Assembly: GCA_910577155.1 (NCBI GenBank)
Contig: CAJTMS010000005.1
Coordinates: 1 to 64,000, forward strand
Source of the DNA: an uncultured Mailhella sp.
Lineage (GTDB): Bacteria > Desulfobacterota > Desulfovibrionia > Desulfovibrionales > Desulfovibrionaceae
Direction of reading: 5' to 3'
Length of the DNA: 64,000 nt
Shown here: positions 9,606-18,296 of the stretch, piece by piece
How the letters are laid out: the number at the start of each line of letters is the position of its first letter
How positions within the stretch are numbered: the stretch's first letter is position 1
Notes under the pieces: generated by a model
Database searches by the model: none
Seen by the model: the letters and a program-made list of their open reading frames with translations, nothing else
What the model was told of the DNA's origin: nothing
Position numbers and translations under genes: made by a program

Positions 9606-10292
9606 TTATTGTTCTTCTTCGTAAAGAAGTTTTGTTTTTATTGTTTCAAGTTTTAATTCTTGGGTTAATTGTTGTTTTCTGTAGCTGACGAGCCAAAACC
9701 ATAAAAAGACAAAGGAAAGGACGCAGAAAATAATGGTATGCACCATTTCCGGTTCAAGCCCCGTGCCGTTTGAATGAAAAACGGCAGGGTGAATGGAACG
9801 CCAGAGGCGGGTGGCAAAGAAGACCAGAGGAACGTCCATAAATCCGATAATGGCAATGACAGCACAAATATTATTTTTTTGTTCTTTGGGCATGGGCATG
9901 CTTCGGATAATAAGGTAAGAAGCAAAAATGAACCATAAGATAAGGGCGGTAGTCAGTTTTGGATCCCAAGTCCACCAGACCCCCCAAGAGTGTTTGCCCC
10001 AAAGACTGCCTGTGATAAGGGTTAGGGAGGCAAGAACAAAACCTACTTCCGCATTGGCATGGCTTAAAATATTAAAGCGCTGTGATTTTTTGACAAGATA
10101 AAGGATGGCAAAAAGGGCAGAAAAGAAAAAACTGACAAAAGCCCACCATGCAACGGGTAAATGATAATAAAATATTTTTTGGGCAAGTCCGAGGGTTTGT
10201 TCCATGGGGGCATAGAAATAGATGAGAAATTGAGAAATGACAGCGGAAAGAATAATGCCTGCCGCAAGGCAAAGGGAAACAGATTTTTTCAT
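9606..10292 (-). CDS. ccmC: haem exporter/handling protein CcmC
   Basis: CcmC binds haem at the periplasmic face and loads it onto CcmE. The protein has six membrane segments and the tryptophan-rich haem-handling motif WGVWWTWDPKLT, flanked by conserved histidines (YYHLPVAW before it and RSIHPAVFH after it). An ATG four codons further upstream (10304) exists, but the ATG at 10292 has GGAG 6 bases upstream, located in the last codons of ccmB, and is preferred; it gives 228 residues. It is separated from the ccmB stop by one base. Confidence 0.95.
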   Translation of the reverse strand: MKKSVSLCLAAGIILSAVISQFLIYFYAPMEQTLGLAQKIFYYHLPVAWWAFVSFFFSALFAILYLVKKSQRFNILSHANAEVGFVLASLTLITGSLWGKHSWGVWWTWDPKLTTALILWFIFASYLIIRSMPMPKEQKNNICAVIAIIGFMDVPLVFFATRLWRSIHPAVFHSNGTGLEPEMVHTIIFCVLSFVFLWFWLVSYRKQQLTQELKLETIKTKLLYEEEQ

Positions 10293-10293
10293 G

Positions 10294-10983
10294 TTATTCT
10301 CCATGATAGAGATAGGGGAAAAGGATTAAGCCGACAGCACTGAAAATACAGTCAAAGGCAAGGGCAATGCCGAGCCACTGATAGATTTGTGTTATATCAA
10401 CAAAGGAATTTTGTAAATCAAGTAATCCCACGGAACTTAAAGAAATAGCGGATAAAAGCAAAGGAATTAATAAGGGAAAGAGGATAATGCTCAACAGGGA
10501 TTCTTTGCCTGACTGTCCTACACATAAGGCTCCGAGTAAACTTCCGCAGGCGCAAATTCCGACATCGGTTAGGAAAATTCCCAGTAAGGAGTAGAAATAA
10601 TGCGTTCCCAAATGCTGAGCTAAAAAAACAAAAACTGCTGGGATGAAAATAAGCTGTGAAACAAATAAAAGGAAAATTCCCGCTGTGAATTTACCCAGCC
10701 AAACGGTTTGCAACGGACAGGGAAGGGTTTGCAAACCTGCCTTTGCCCCGTTTTGTTCTTCAATGGCATAGAGCATTTGAAAAATGAGTACCTGACAAAA
10801 AATAGAGGCAAGCCAAAACATAGTTGAAGCTGAATGGGGAGAAAGCACTTCTCCTGTCTGCAGGGAAAGGCTGAACAGAAAAATGAGCAGCAGTCCCAGC
10901 AAAAGAGCTTGGCACAGCCCTGCACTTCTGCTCAAAATAATGGTTAAATCTTTTTTGGCAAGGAGGAATGCTGTTTGTATCAT
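10294..10983 (-). CDS. ccmB: haem export ABC transporter membrane subunit CcmB
   Basis: CcmB is the permease partner of the CcmA ATPase; together with CcmC and CcmD they form the complex that uses ATP to release haem-loaded CcmE. The 229-residue protein has six predicted membrane helices and the family stretch EEQNGAKAGLQTLPCP, which corresponds to the conserved cytoplasmic loop. Its ATG overlaps the ccmA stop by four bases (ATGA). Confidence 0.93.
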   Translation of the reverse strand: MIQTAFLLAKKDLTIILSRSAGLCQALLLGLLLIFLFSLSLQTGEVLSPHSASTMFWLASIFCQVLIFQMLYAIEEQNGAKAGLQTLPCPLQTVWLGKFTAGIFLLFVSQLIFIPAVFVFLAQHLGTHYFYSLLGIFLTDVGICACGSLLGALCVGQSGKESLLSIILFPLLIPLLLSAISLSSVGLLDLQNSFVDITQIYQWLGIALAFDCIFSAVGLILFPYLYHGE

Positions 10984-11621
10984 TCGCGTTCTCCTTGTGC
11001 GGCAGTAAGCGCCATTTGCTGTTTTTCAATGTGCAGGGTATGGGTGGCATAGCTTAAATCTTTTTGCGGATTGTGGCTGACCCATAAAATACAGGCTTTT
11101 TGCGCTTGGAACTCGCGGATAACAGCGTAAAAAAGCTCCTGAGATTCTTTATCAAGTCCAGTGCCCGGTTCGTCCAGCAGCAACAGCTGTGGATTTTGCA
11201 GAATAATTCGGGCAATATTGAGGCGCTGCGCCATACCGCGGGAAAAAATCCCTGCCTGATCATGGCTGAATTTTTCTAAAAATACTTTTTTTAGCACAGC
11301 CGTAATTTCTTGTTCCGAACAGTCTTTTTGAAAAGCCTTTGCCCAAAACCGTAAATTTTCATAGGCGGATAAATGGGGATAAATAAAGGTTTGGTGCCCT
11401 AAATAGCCGATTTCTTTTTTATCCGGAGTACAGGTTATTTTTCCCTGACTTGGTTTTGTCAGCTCTGTGACCATTTTGAGCAAGGTAGATTTTCCTGAAC
11501 CGTTTTTTCCCGTAATCAGAACGGTTTGCCCCGGATATAAGCAAAAACTTACGTTTTTATAGAGTAAACGTAAGTCATAGAGTTTGCTTATATTTTCAAA
11601 GGTCAATACAGGATTATTCAT
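10980..11621 (-). CDS. ccmA: haem export ABC transporter ATP-binding subunit CcmA
   Basis: CcmA powers release of holo-CcmE. Walker A (GKNGSGKST, around residue 38), the ABC signature variant FSRGMAQRLNIAR, Walker B with the following glutamate (LLLLDEPGTGLD) and the switch histidine (WVSHN) are all present. The 213-residue length is typical. The ATG overlaps the ccmF stop by eight bases (ATGAATAA), so translation is probably coupled along ccmF-A-B. Confidence 0.95.
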   Translation of the reverse strand: MNNPVLTFENISKLYDLRLLYKNVSFCLYPGQTVLITGKNGSGKSTLLKMVTELTKPSQGKITCTPDKKEIGYLGHQTFIYPHLSAYENLRFWAKAFQKDCSEQEITAVLKKVFLEKFSHDQAGIFSRGMAQRLNIARIILQNPQLLLLDEPGTGLDKESQELFYAVIREFQAQKACILWVSHNPQKDLSYATHTLHIEKQQMALTAAQGERE

Positions 11622-13554
11622 GGTGACTGTTTGATGATGCAGTACTTTGTGCTGTCTTTTTGCGTCTTCTGCAGGCGTAAACAGTAATGAAAGGTGCTAG
11701 GCTCATAATGGTTCCCCCAATCCAAAGCCAGTTTACAAGGGGGTGGACGGATAAGCGCATAACAGCACGGGTTTTCTCGTCAAGTCCTAAGAAGGTTGCA
11801 TAAAATTCTTTGCCAAGGGAGAAAATCGTACTTGCTTCAGCATAGGCATTTTGGGGAAAACTTGCATAAATACGGCGCTGTGCCTGTGTAATGCCTATTT
11901 TTTTTCCGTCTTTCATCACAAGAAGTTCTGCTTCCAAAAAGTCGTAGCGTCCGTTTTGTTCGCGTCCTTCGTAGAGTTCATTGAGCTTGACGGTAAATGT
12001 ATCTATTTGTATTTCTTGTCCTTTTTCAAGAGCAACTTCCTTTTCCACTTTATAGGGACCGGAAAATGCTACACCAAGCGCCATAATGGCAAAACTGATA
12101 TGGACAAGGATAGGGGAAAGCTTATAAAAGGGATATTTGAGAACAGCAAAGAATAAAATCCAGCTCACTATGCAGGCAAGAGAAAGACTTGCGGCAATAA
12201 GAGCGGTTGGTTCCCTGACTGCAAAAACACTCCAGAAAATTCCCATAAACGCGATAAATGTGACAAGGACAACAAGGAAGTTTTTTGTATGGCTAAGTCC
12301 TTGCTGCCATGAAATCCATGGGGCAAATGCAGCTAGAGCAAGGATAACCGTAAGCAAGGGCAAAATAATGCTGTTATAGAAATTAGCCTGTAATCCCACA
12401 GGGTTGGCAGACCATAATTTGCTGATGACAGGCCAAAGCGTTGCAAAGCCGATGATAATGCTGATGGTGATAAGAACAACAGCACCGGAAAGCAGGAAGC
12501 CTTCTTTTGTTTCCAGTCCACTGAAAGGTGTTCCCTTGTTTGGCATTTGCAAAACAACGGCAAAGGCAACAAGCGCTGTTCCGATGACAAAGTTTAACAG
12601 CATGGGACCAACTCCGCCGGAGCCAAAGGCATGGACAGAATCAACCACATTGCCGCGCACAAGCCATGTTGCAAAAAAGGCAGAAATACAGGTCAGAGCC
12701 ATGAAAAGCGTATGGAAGCGCTGGGCTTTATTTCTGTATTGCTCAATAAAGCCGAAATGTATGGCAGCAGTGCCGAAGAACCAAGGAATAGTCGAGGCAT
12801 TTTCCACCGGGTCCCATGCCCAATAGCCGCCCCAGCCAAGTTCCATATATGCCCACCATGCACCAAGGACAATACCTGCGGTCAGCAGGAGCCATGCAAT
12901 GAGGATAATGGGTTTAGTGCAGATATGCCAAGCCATTTCTTCCTGAGCAGTATTGTTGTTTTGGGAAAGAGCCTGTGCCAGAGCAAGACAGGCCGGAATA
13001 GTAAAGCCGCCGTAACCAAGCAGCAAAAGGGGCGGGTGGAAAATCATGCCCGGGTTTTGCAAAAGAGGGTTTAATCCCCGTCCGTCTGATGGAGCAGGGT
13101 TTAATATTTCAAAAGGATTATTATGGGTTGTCAATAATGCCCCGAAAAAAGCAAGAATAACAAAATAGAAAAGCAAATACCAAATTCTGGTTTCAAGGCT
13201 CAGACTTTTGTAACTTTCCGTGCTTTGGAAATAGGCACCGCAAAGAACAAGGCATAAAGCCCAAAAAAGCAGAGAACCTGCCTGTCCTCCCCAAAACGCG
13301 GTGAGCCGATAAAAGAGGGGCAGGGAAAGATCGCTGTAATCATGGACATATTTTATACTGAAATCATAGCTCCAAAAACCGAAAAAGAGTATGCAGGATG
13401 CAACAACATAACAAAGGGTAATAATGATGTTGATGTTTTCCAAAAGCCCAATGGAATAGGCTTTTGCTTTATACAGTTGGAGAATGCAGTAAAGGGACCC
13501 CGCAACCGCAAGGGTGAGGGAAAGTATCATAAGAACGTGTGCTAATGGTGTCAT
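11614..13554 (-). CDS. ccmF: cytochrome c haem lyase subunit CcmF
   Basis: CcmF receives haem from CcmE and attaches it to the CXXCH motif of apocytochromes. The 646-residue protein has about 14 membrane segments and the hallmark tryptophan motif WGGYWAWDPVENAS (near residue 235), preceded by GAWWAYMELG and followed by conserved histidines. A C-terminal periplasmic domain and final membrane span complete the protein. In most System I organisms CcmF acts with CcmH; no CcmH gene is found here, in keeping with the variant CcmE upstream. Confidence 0.95.
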   Translation of the reverse strand: MTPLAHVLMILSLTLAVAGSLYCILQLYKAKAYSIGLLENINIIITLCYVVASCILFFGFWSYDFSIKYVHDYSDLSLPLFYRLTAFWGGQAGSLLFWALCLVLCGAYFQSTESYKSLSLETRIWYLLFYFVILAFFGALLTTHNNPFEILNPAPSDGRGLNPLLQNPGMIFHPPLLLLGYGGFTIPACLALAQALSQNNNTAQEEMAWHICTKPIILIAWLLLTAGIVLGAWWAYMELGWGGYWAWDPVENASTIPWFFGTAAIHFGFIEQYRNKAQRFHTLFMALTCISAFFATWLVRGNVVDSVHAFGSGGVGPMLLNFVIGTALVAFAVVLQMPNKGTPFSGLETKEGFLLSGAVVLITISIIIGFATLWPVISKLWSANPVGLQANFYNSIILPLLTVILALAAFAPWISWQQGLSHTKNFLVVLVTFIAFMGIFWSVFAVREPTALIAASLSLACIVSWILFFAVLKYPFYKLSPILVHISFAIMALGVAFSGPYKVEKEVALEKGQEIQIDTFTVKLNELYEGREQNGRYDFLEAELLVMKDGKKIGITQAQRRIYASFPQNAYAEASTIFSLGKEFYATFLGLDEKTRAVMRLSVHPLVNWLWIGGTIMSLAPFITVYACRRRKKTAQSTASSNSHHE

Positions 13555-13584
13555 AATGTTTTGTAAAATCCGTGTAAAATGGCG

Positions 13585-14001
13585 TTAGGCGTTTTTTTCT
13601 CTATTTTCTTTCTGGTATTTGGAAGGACATTTTGTCATAAGGGTTTTTGCCGTAAAAACAGTCCCTTGCATGGATCCTTCAATAATTACTTCAGAACCGT
13701 TGGTAAAGGTATCAGGAACAACCCCTTTATACGTGACATGAATAGTCTGGGCTTTGTTTTCATAATCCTCAAGGAGGAAACTTGCACCCAGTCCGTCCTG
13801 AGGGCGTTCGATACTTTCGTTGGCAACAGTCCCGAAAATTCTGGCAGAAAGAGGCGTCTGGGCTTGCTCTTTGGCTAAGGCTTCGGAAACATTAAGGAAA
13901 TAGACGCTGTTTTGAGAAACTCCTGACCAAACCATATATCCGATACCGAAAGCAAAGAGGAGAAAAGCGACAATAAAAAGGGATGATGATTTTTTTGCCA
14001 T
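13585..14001 (-). CDS. ccmE: haem chaperone CcmE, CXXXY variant
   Basis: CcmE is a membrane-anchored periplasmic haem chaperone. Residues 6-26 form the single membrane anchor and the rest the OB-fold domain with GxxxxxSI and the VTYKGVVPDTF stretch. The residue that binds haem covalently is His in the HXXXY motif of Escherichia coli. Here the sequence is TLMTKCPSKYQ, so the ligand is Cys125 in a CXXXY motif, the form known from Desulfovibrio and archaea. An in-frame ATG 12 codons upstream exists, but the ATG at 14001 with AAGG 6-7 bases upstream gives the usual length of 138. It is the first gene of the ccm operon. Confidence 0.93.
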   Translation of the reverse strand: MAKKSSSLFIVAFLLFAFGIGYMVWSGVSQNSVYFLNVSEALAKEQAQTPLSARIFGTVANESIERPQDGLGASFLLEDYENKAQTIHVTYKGVVPDTFTNGSEVIIEGSMQGTVFTAKTLMTKCPSKYQKENREKNA

Positions 14002-14048
14002 AGTAAACCTTTTTTGCGATAGTTTATTGTGTTTCAACGTGTTTAATC

Positions 14049-14077
14049 ACTATACAATAAAATAGTTTTATAAGCAA
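14049..14077 (-). promoter_or_regulatory. sigma-70 promoter of the ccm operon
   Basis: On the minus strand TTGCTT (plus 14072-14077) and TATAGT (plus 14049-14054) are separated by exactly 17 bases, about 50 bases upstream of ccmE. Confidence 0.65.
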
Positions 14078-14104
14078 GTAGGAATTATTCTTATTAAGAA
14101 AAAT

Positions 14105-15286
14105 TTATAAAATAAACATGGCATCGCCGTAAGAAAAGAAACGATACTTGGCAGTTACAGCATGTTTATAGGCCTGCATGACATGTTCATAGCCCGCAAA
14201 GGCAGAAACAAGCATAATCAGGGAAGATTTAGGAAGGTGAAAATTGGTGAGAAGCCCATTGACAAGGTGAAATTGTTTTCCCGGATAGAGAAAAATATTG
14301 GTGTAACCAAAACAGCCATGGGCGGGGAAAGGCGTATTGTCCAGTCTCTCACTGTCTTCATAGCAGAAAAAAGTGTTTGCTGCTTCTTTTTTTGCCTGTA
14401 TAAATGCCTCAGCCATTCCCTCAAGGCTGCGCGTACTTGTGGTTCCCACGGCAATGACAGGGCGATTTTCTGCTTTTGCCCTGTTAACAGCGGAGGCTGT
14501 TTGGGCTGAAATCTCCACGTATTCGGAGTGCATGGCATGGTCACGGATATCCTCTGCCCGCACAGGGCTAAACGTGCCGTAGCCGACATGCAGGGTTATT
14601 TCTTCCCACGAACAACCTTTATCAAGCAAGAGTTGCTGTATTTCAGGGGTAAAATGCAGTCCGGCCGTGGGGGCGGCAATGGAGCCTATATGATTTTCTT
14701 TGGCATAAACAGTTTGGTAGCGCGTAATATCATTTTCCTGTATGCCTTGCTCCCTTTTTATGTATGGTGGAAGCGGCAGGCTTCCGTATTTTTTCAGCAG
14801 GGGGATGAGGCTGTTTTGATAGGAAATTTCAACAATATGTTTGCCAAAGTCATGGCGTTCCAAAACAGTGACGTTCATTTCCGGAAATTGCAGTGTTTCA
14901 CCCATTTTGACCCGTTTTGCTCCTTTGAGCAATACTTCGGTACGGGCTAGACGCAGGGCAGTATCATGCTGAGCATTTTTGCCGATGAGAGCCTTTTTTT
15001 CAATAAGTGGTGCCGGTTCCAGAAAAAGCATTTCTATTTTGCTTCCGCTTTGGCGATGTCCTTGGATTCGGGCAGGAATGACTTTGGAATTATTGGCAAT
15101 AATCAGGGCGTTATCAGGAATAAGATCAACAATATTTTCAAAAGAATAATCCGTATACGCCCCTGTTTGCCGGTCAAGAAAAAGCAAACGGGAATGATCC
15201 CTTTTGTCGGCAGGGCATTGGGCTATCCGTTCTTCAGGCAAAAAATAATCGTAACTTTCTAAAAGAAAAAGGTTTTTATCGTTCAT
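14105..15286 (-). CDS. queA: tRNA preQ1(34) S-adenosylmethionine ribosyltransferase-isomerase
   Basis: QueA transfers and isomerises the ribosyl group of S-adenosylmethionine onto preQ1 at tRNA wobble position 34, giving epoxyqueuosine. The 393-residue protein shows the N-terminal YFLPEERIAQCPADKRDHSRLL motif, the IGSIAAPTAGLHFTPE signature and GTTSTRSLE, and it ends with the NFHLPKSSLIMLVSAFAG region. It is slightly longer than the E. coli enzyme (356), with extra residues around 95-115. It starts five bases after the stop of the DUF554 gene, so both form one unit. Confidence 0.96.
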   Translation of the reverse strand: MNDKNLFLLESYDYFLPEERIAQCPADKRDHSRLLFLDRQTGAYTDYSFENIVDLIPDNALIIANNSKVIPARIQGHRQSGSKIEMLFLEPAPLIEKKALIGKNAQHDTALRLARTEVLLKGAKRVKMGETLQFPEMNVTVLERHDFGKHIVEISYQNSLIPLLKKYGSLPLPPYIKREQGIQENDITRYQTVYAKENHIGSIAAPTAGLHFTPEIQQLLLDKGCSWEEITLHVGYGTFSPVRAEDIRDHAMHSEYVEISAQTASAVNRAKAENRPVIAVGTTSTRSLEGMAEAFIQAKKEAANTFFCYEDSERLDNTPFPAHGCFGYTNIFLYPGKQFHLVNGLLTNFHLPKSSLIMLVSAFAGYEHVMQAYKHAVTAKYRFFSYGDAMFIL

Positions 15287-15291
15287 AATAG

Positions 15292-15972
15292 TTAAAAAAT
15301 ATAGTTTTTTACAAGAAAAAAGACAATGGGAACAAGCAGAGAAGGTAAAAGATTAAGGGTTTTGCTGTCTTTTATTTGCAGGATACTGAGCCCGGATGCA
15401 GCAATTAAAATTCCTCCCACAAGGGAAAGCTCATTTAATAAATCCCCCTGTAAAAAACCGGAAAGGCTTAATGCCGCGAGATAAAGAGAGCCCTGCCATA
15501 AAAAAAGTACGGCGGCAGCAAGCATAATTCCATAGCCGTAAGCGGAAGAAAGCACAATGGAAGTAATAAAATCAAGCGTTGCATTGGTATATAAAAACGT
15601 ATTATTTCCATTTAACGCACTTTCAACAGGTCCTAAAATTGAAAGTGTCCCGATACAGAAAATTAAAATCGCAGTGGAAAGCCCTTTGCCCAGATGTCCA
15701 TGCCCAGAGCGGGCTGCCAGCCTATGAAAATTATCGTCAATATTGAAATACGTGCCCAAACCGGAGCCAAGGGCAAGGCTGACAATAAAAAGCACAGGAT
15801 ACTGTGTTTTGGGCATGGTATGCACAACGGCATTAATCCCGATAAAAAGAGCTGCAAGCCCCATGGCTACAAACAGACAGTCCTGAATTTTTGTCGGCAA
15901 GGCTTTTTTTACCGTTCCGCCGATGAGTGAACCGAGAATAATACCACTGACATTTGCTATGGTTCCGAGCAT
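15292..15972 (-). CDS. DUF554 family membrane protein
   Basis: The 226-residue protein has about seven hydrophobic segments and the Gly-rich N-terminus MLGTIANVSGIILGSLIGG that marks the DUF554 (YdfK-like) family. The biochemical role is unknown; transport has been suggested for some members. GAGAGG lies 5 bases before the ATG. It is the promoter-proximal gene of a two-gene unit with queA. Confidence 0.85.
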   Translation of the reverse strand: MLGTIANVSGIILGSLIGGTVKKALPTKIQDCLFVAMGLAALFIGINAVVHTMPKTQYPVLFIVSLALGSGLGTYFNIDDNFHRLAARSGHGHLGKGLSTAILIFCIGTLSILGPVESALNGNNTFLYTNATLDFITSIVLSSAYGYGIMLAAAVLFLWQGSLYLAALSLSGFLQGDLLNELSLVGGILIAASGLSILQIKDSKTLNLLPSLLVPIVFFLVKNYIF

Positions 15973-15997
15973 AAAAACCTCTCAATGCGAAGAAAAC

Positions 15998-16026
15998 AGA
16001 GTAGAAAAAAGAGCATGAAAAAGCAA
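15998..16026 (-). promoter_or_regulatory. probable promoter for DUF554-queA
   Basis: On the minus strand TTGCTT (plus 16021-16026), 17 bases, then TACTCT (plus 15998-16003), about 25 bases upstream of the ATG. The surrounding A/T runs make this only moderately certain. Confidence 0.4.
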
Positions 16027-16099
16027 GAAAAATATGATGCAGGGAAAAGCAAAAAAAAAAGACAAAAGAATACACCGGAAAATTGGAAAGAGAGAAAAA

Positions 16100-16930
16100 T
16101 TATATTTCCTGACTGCGCTTTCTGTTTGCCATAACCTGAAAGACCCAGTTAGAAAGAGGAGGAATGCCGTTATCGTCCGGAATACTGTTCCATGTGCTGT
16201 AATTTTCCAAATATGCCCAGCGGATAAATCGTATCCCCATGGAATACCATTCGGGATTTTGGGCATTTCTGGCATAGCGTCTGACAGTGGAAAGCATGGA
16301 AAGACAAAGAGGCTCTTTCTTTTCATACGGGAAAATTCCGGTAAGAAGGAGTTTGGAGCCTTCTTTGAGCTTTTTGGAAATGGGCGCTTCACCGTTAATC
16401 AGGAAAAGCATGCCGCCTGTTGAGAGGTCGACAATGTCGAAATCTTCATCTTGAATGGCGACCCATTGCAATTGATCACTGTTTTCACCGTGGCTTTCAA
16501 CCCAGATCTTGAGATTGGGAATTTCTCGTTTCGTAATGGGAATCCGGACACAGTTGCGGCGCTGAGAATGCCCGATATAATGGGGTATTGCAATATCAAT
16601 GAAAAATAAACTATTGTGCACAAAACTGTTTTTTATGCCGCTGATAAAATTGCAGGGAACCTGTTTACCTTCTTTTTCAATATAAAAAAGAAGAGATGCT
16701 TCTGCATTTTGAGGAATTTTAATTTCTTGTTTTGTTTGGATAAAAAGGCGGACAATGGATTTATTATGGTCAATGCAATAGACACGAACCTGATGGATAG
16801 TTTTTCCTTCGTGGATAATATCAACATAAATGAGTGTCTTATGTGCCTGCGCATAACTGAGGGTACTATGTATGCTTTTTGTACTTTGCTCAGATACGGA
16901 AACAACCATTTTATTTAATGATGATGTCAT
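16100..16930 (-). CDS. PilZ-domain cyclic-di-GMP binding protein
   Basis: The 276-residue protein has the layout of YcgR-like receptors: an N-terminal beta-rich domain (about 28-115) and a C-terminal PilZ domain. Both cyclic-di-GMP contacts are present: RRNCVR at residues 124-129 (the RXXXR motif) and DLSTGG (the D/NXSXXG motif). No membrane or enzymatic domain is attached. Together with cheW and a sigma-28-like promoter elsewhere in the window, a role in controlling flagellar motility is likely but inferred. Two ATGs (16930 and 16909) are possible, and neither has a clear ribosome-binding site. Confidence 0.85.
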   Translation of the reverse strand: MTSSLNKMVVSVSEQSTKSIHSTLSYAQAHKTLIYVDIIHEGKTIHQVRVYCIDHNKSIVRLFIQTKQEIKIPQNAEASLLFYIEKEGKQVPCNFISGIKNSFVHNSLFFIDIAIPHYIGHSQRRNCVRIPITKREIPNLKIWVESHGENSDQLQWVAIQDEDFDIVDLSTGGMLFLINGEAPISKKLKEGSKLLLTGIFPYEKKEPLCLSMLSTVRRYARNAQNPEWYSMGIRFIRWAYLENYSTWNSIPDDNGIPPLSNWVFQVMANRKRSQEI

Positions 16931-16968
16931 GATACTATATTTTATTTAAGTCTGAAAAAAATGTCAAG

Positions 16969-18219
16969 TTATATGATTGTTATTTTGCCATATTTTCCGT
17001 CAAATCCACAGATTTTTTGGAGAGAATGAGAACGCATTTTAGAAAGCGCCTCGGCTAGAGCAAAATCTGTTTTTGATATTTGTTCTATCGGCACATTTTG
17101 TAAAATATTGAGTTCTGAACCGAATAATTTAATATATTTTTCATAAAGAGCGTGAATTTGTTTGCTTTTTGTCCCGACATGGTACACTTCGGAAAGTATT
17201 TCTTTGAGCGGAATACAGGATTCAAATCGGATTTCCGGAAGAGGGGCTTCCTTTCTGTCCGCTAACTCTTTTACCCTGCTGTAAACCCCAATGGTGAGGG
17301 GTTTGCCGCAGACGGGGCAAAGGTTGTTATGCTTTTTGCTTTCTTCCGGCAGAAAGCAAATATTGCAGTTTCTGTGTCCGTCTGCAAAATATTTTCCTTC
17401 TTCAGGGTAAAATTCTACTGTTCCGCAAAAAAGATTATTTTTCTTTTTGAGTGCATCAAACAAACTTTGGTATGTCGGGGCAGAATGGAAAATATTTACT
17501 TCCCGCCCGAGGTTTTCTCCGGAATGAGCGTCAGAATTGGAAATAAGCGTATAGCTGTCAAGGGCTGACCACAGCTTGTTCATAGGAGGATCGGAGGAAA
17601 GCCCTGTTTCCAGTGCAAAAATTTCTGTTGTTAACTCTTCAAAACAATCTTCAAGATGATTAAAACCTGATTTTGAGCCAAAAACAGAAAACCACGGCGT
17701 CCAGATATGCGCCGGGATAAGATAATTGGGATTTTTTACATCTGAAACCGTAAGGAGTATTTCCAGAAGAATTTTTGCATCAAGTCCCAGTATAGGGCGT
17801 CCGTCAGCGGATAAATTCCCAATCCGTGCAAGTCTGGCATTCAGTTTTTTCGCTGCTTCTATGTGAGGGACAAAAATGAGTTGGTGATTTTTGCGTGTTG
17901 CTCCCAGTTTTTTATAAATACAGCTGATTTCTCCCTGAAGAATAAACTGCGGACTGAAAGAAACAGTTTCCACATGGATATTGGTTTGCGTTAAAATATC
18001 ATGGGGATGAAGAGGATTTTTTAATTGATAAAATCCCGTTTGTTCATTATATACAAGTTCATCGGCAATTTCCTGCAGCCATATTGGGTGCGTGATATCA
18101 CCCGTGCCTATAAGGTGGATACCTTTGATATATGCATAGCTTGCAAGGTTTCTCAGGGTGAGATTTTTGGATGTTGCCCGTGAAAACCTCGAGTGTATAT
18201 GTAAATCTGCGCGAAACAT
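16969..18219 (-). CDS. endonuclease Q-like PHP-domain nuclease
   Basis: The 416-residue protein matches the family once catalogued as TIGR00375 and now known as endonuclease Q, which in Thermococcales nicks DNA 5' of deaminated bases and abasic sites. The PHP metal ligands are visible: DLHIHSRFS (residues 5-13), PAHIWTPWFSVFG (169-181) and SNSDAHSG (227-234). A zinc-ribbon follows with Cys285, Cys288, Cys301 and Cys304, then a helical C-terminal region. The start ATG gives the canonical HxH close to the N-terminus. It is transcribed divergently from a methyltransferase gene through overlapping promoters. DNA repair of base deamination is the inferred function. Confidence 0.85.
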   Translation of the reverse strand: MFRADLHIHSRFSRATSKNLTLRNLASYAYIKGIHLIGTGDITHPIWLQEIADELVYNEQTGFYQLKNPLHPHDILTQTNIHVETVSFSPQFILQGEISCIYKKLGATRKNHQLIFVPHIEAAKKLNARLARIGNLSADGRPILGLDAKILLEILLTVSDVKNPNYLIPAHIWTPWFSVFGSKSGFNHLEDCFEELTTEIFALETGLSSDPPMNKLWSALDSYTLISNSDAHSGENLGREVNIFHSAPTYQSLFDALKKKNNLFCGTVEFYPEEGKYFADGHRNCNICFLPEESKKHNNLCPVCGKPLTIGVYSRVKELADRKEAPLPEIRFESCIPLKEILSEVYHVGTKSKQIHALYEKYIKLFGSELNILQNVPIEQISKTDFALAEALSKMRSHSLQKICGFDGKYGKITII

Positions 18220-18239
18220 AGTTTAACCTGAAAACGTAT

Positions 18240-18268
18240 TTGCATGAGTATAAAAAACTGCGTATACT
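18240..18268 (+). promoter_or_regulatory. promoter for the TrmN6-like operon
   Basis: TTGCAT (18240-18245), 17 bases, then TATACT (18263-18268), about 30 bases upstream of the ATG at 18297. It overlaps almost completely with a promoter facing the other way. Confidence 0.65.
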
Positions 18269-18275
18269 TTTGCAA
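18247..18275 (-). promoter_or_regulatory. promoter for the endonuclease Q-like gene
   Basis: On the minus strand TTGCAA (plus 18270-18275), 17 bases, then TATACT (plus 18247-18252), about 30 bases upstream of the ATG at 18219. It occupies nearly the same 36 bases as the plus-strand promoter. Confidence 0.65.
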
Positions 18276-18296
18276 GATGTGATTTGCTGAGGCCAT

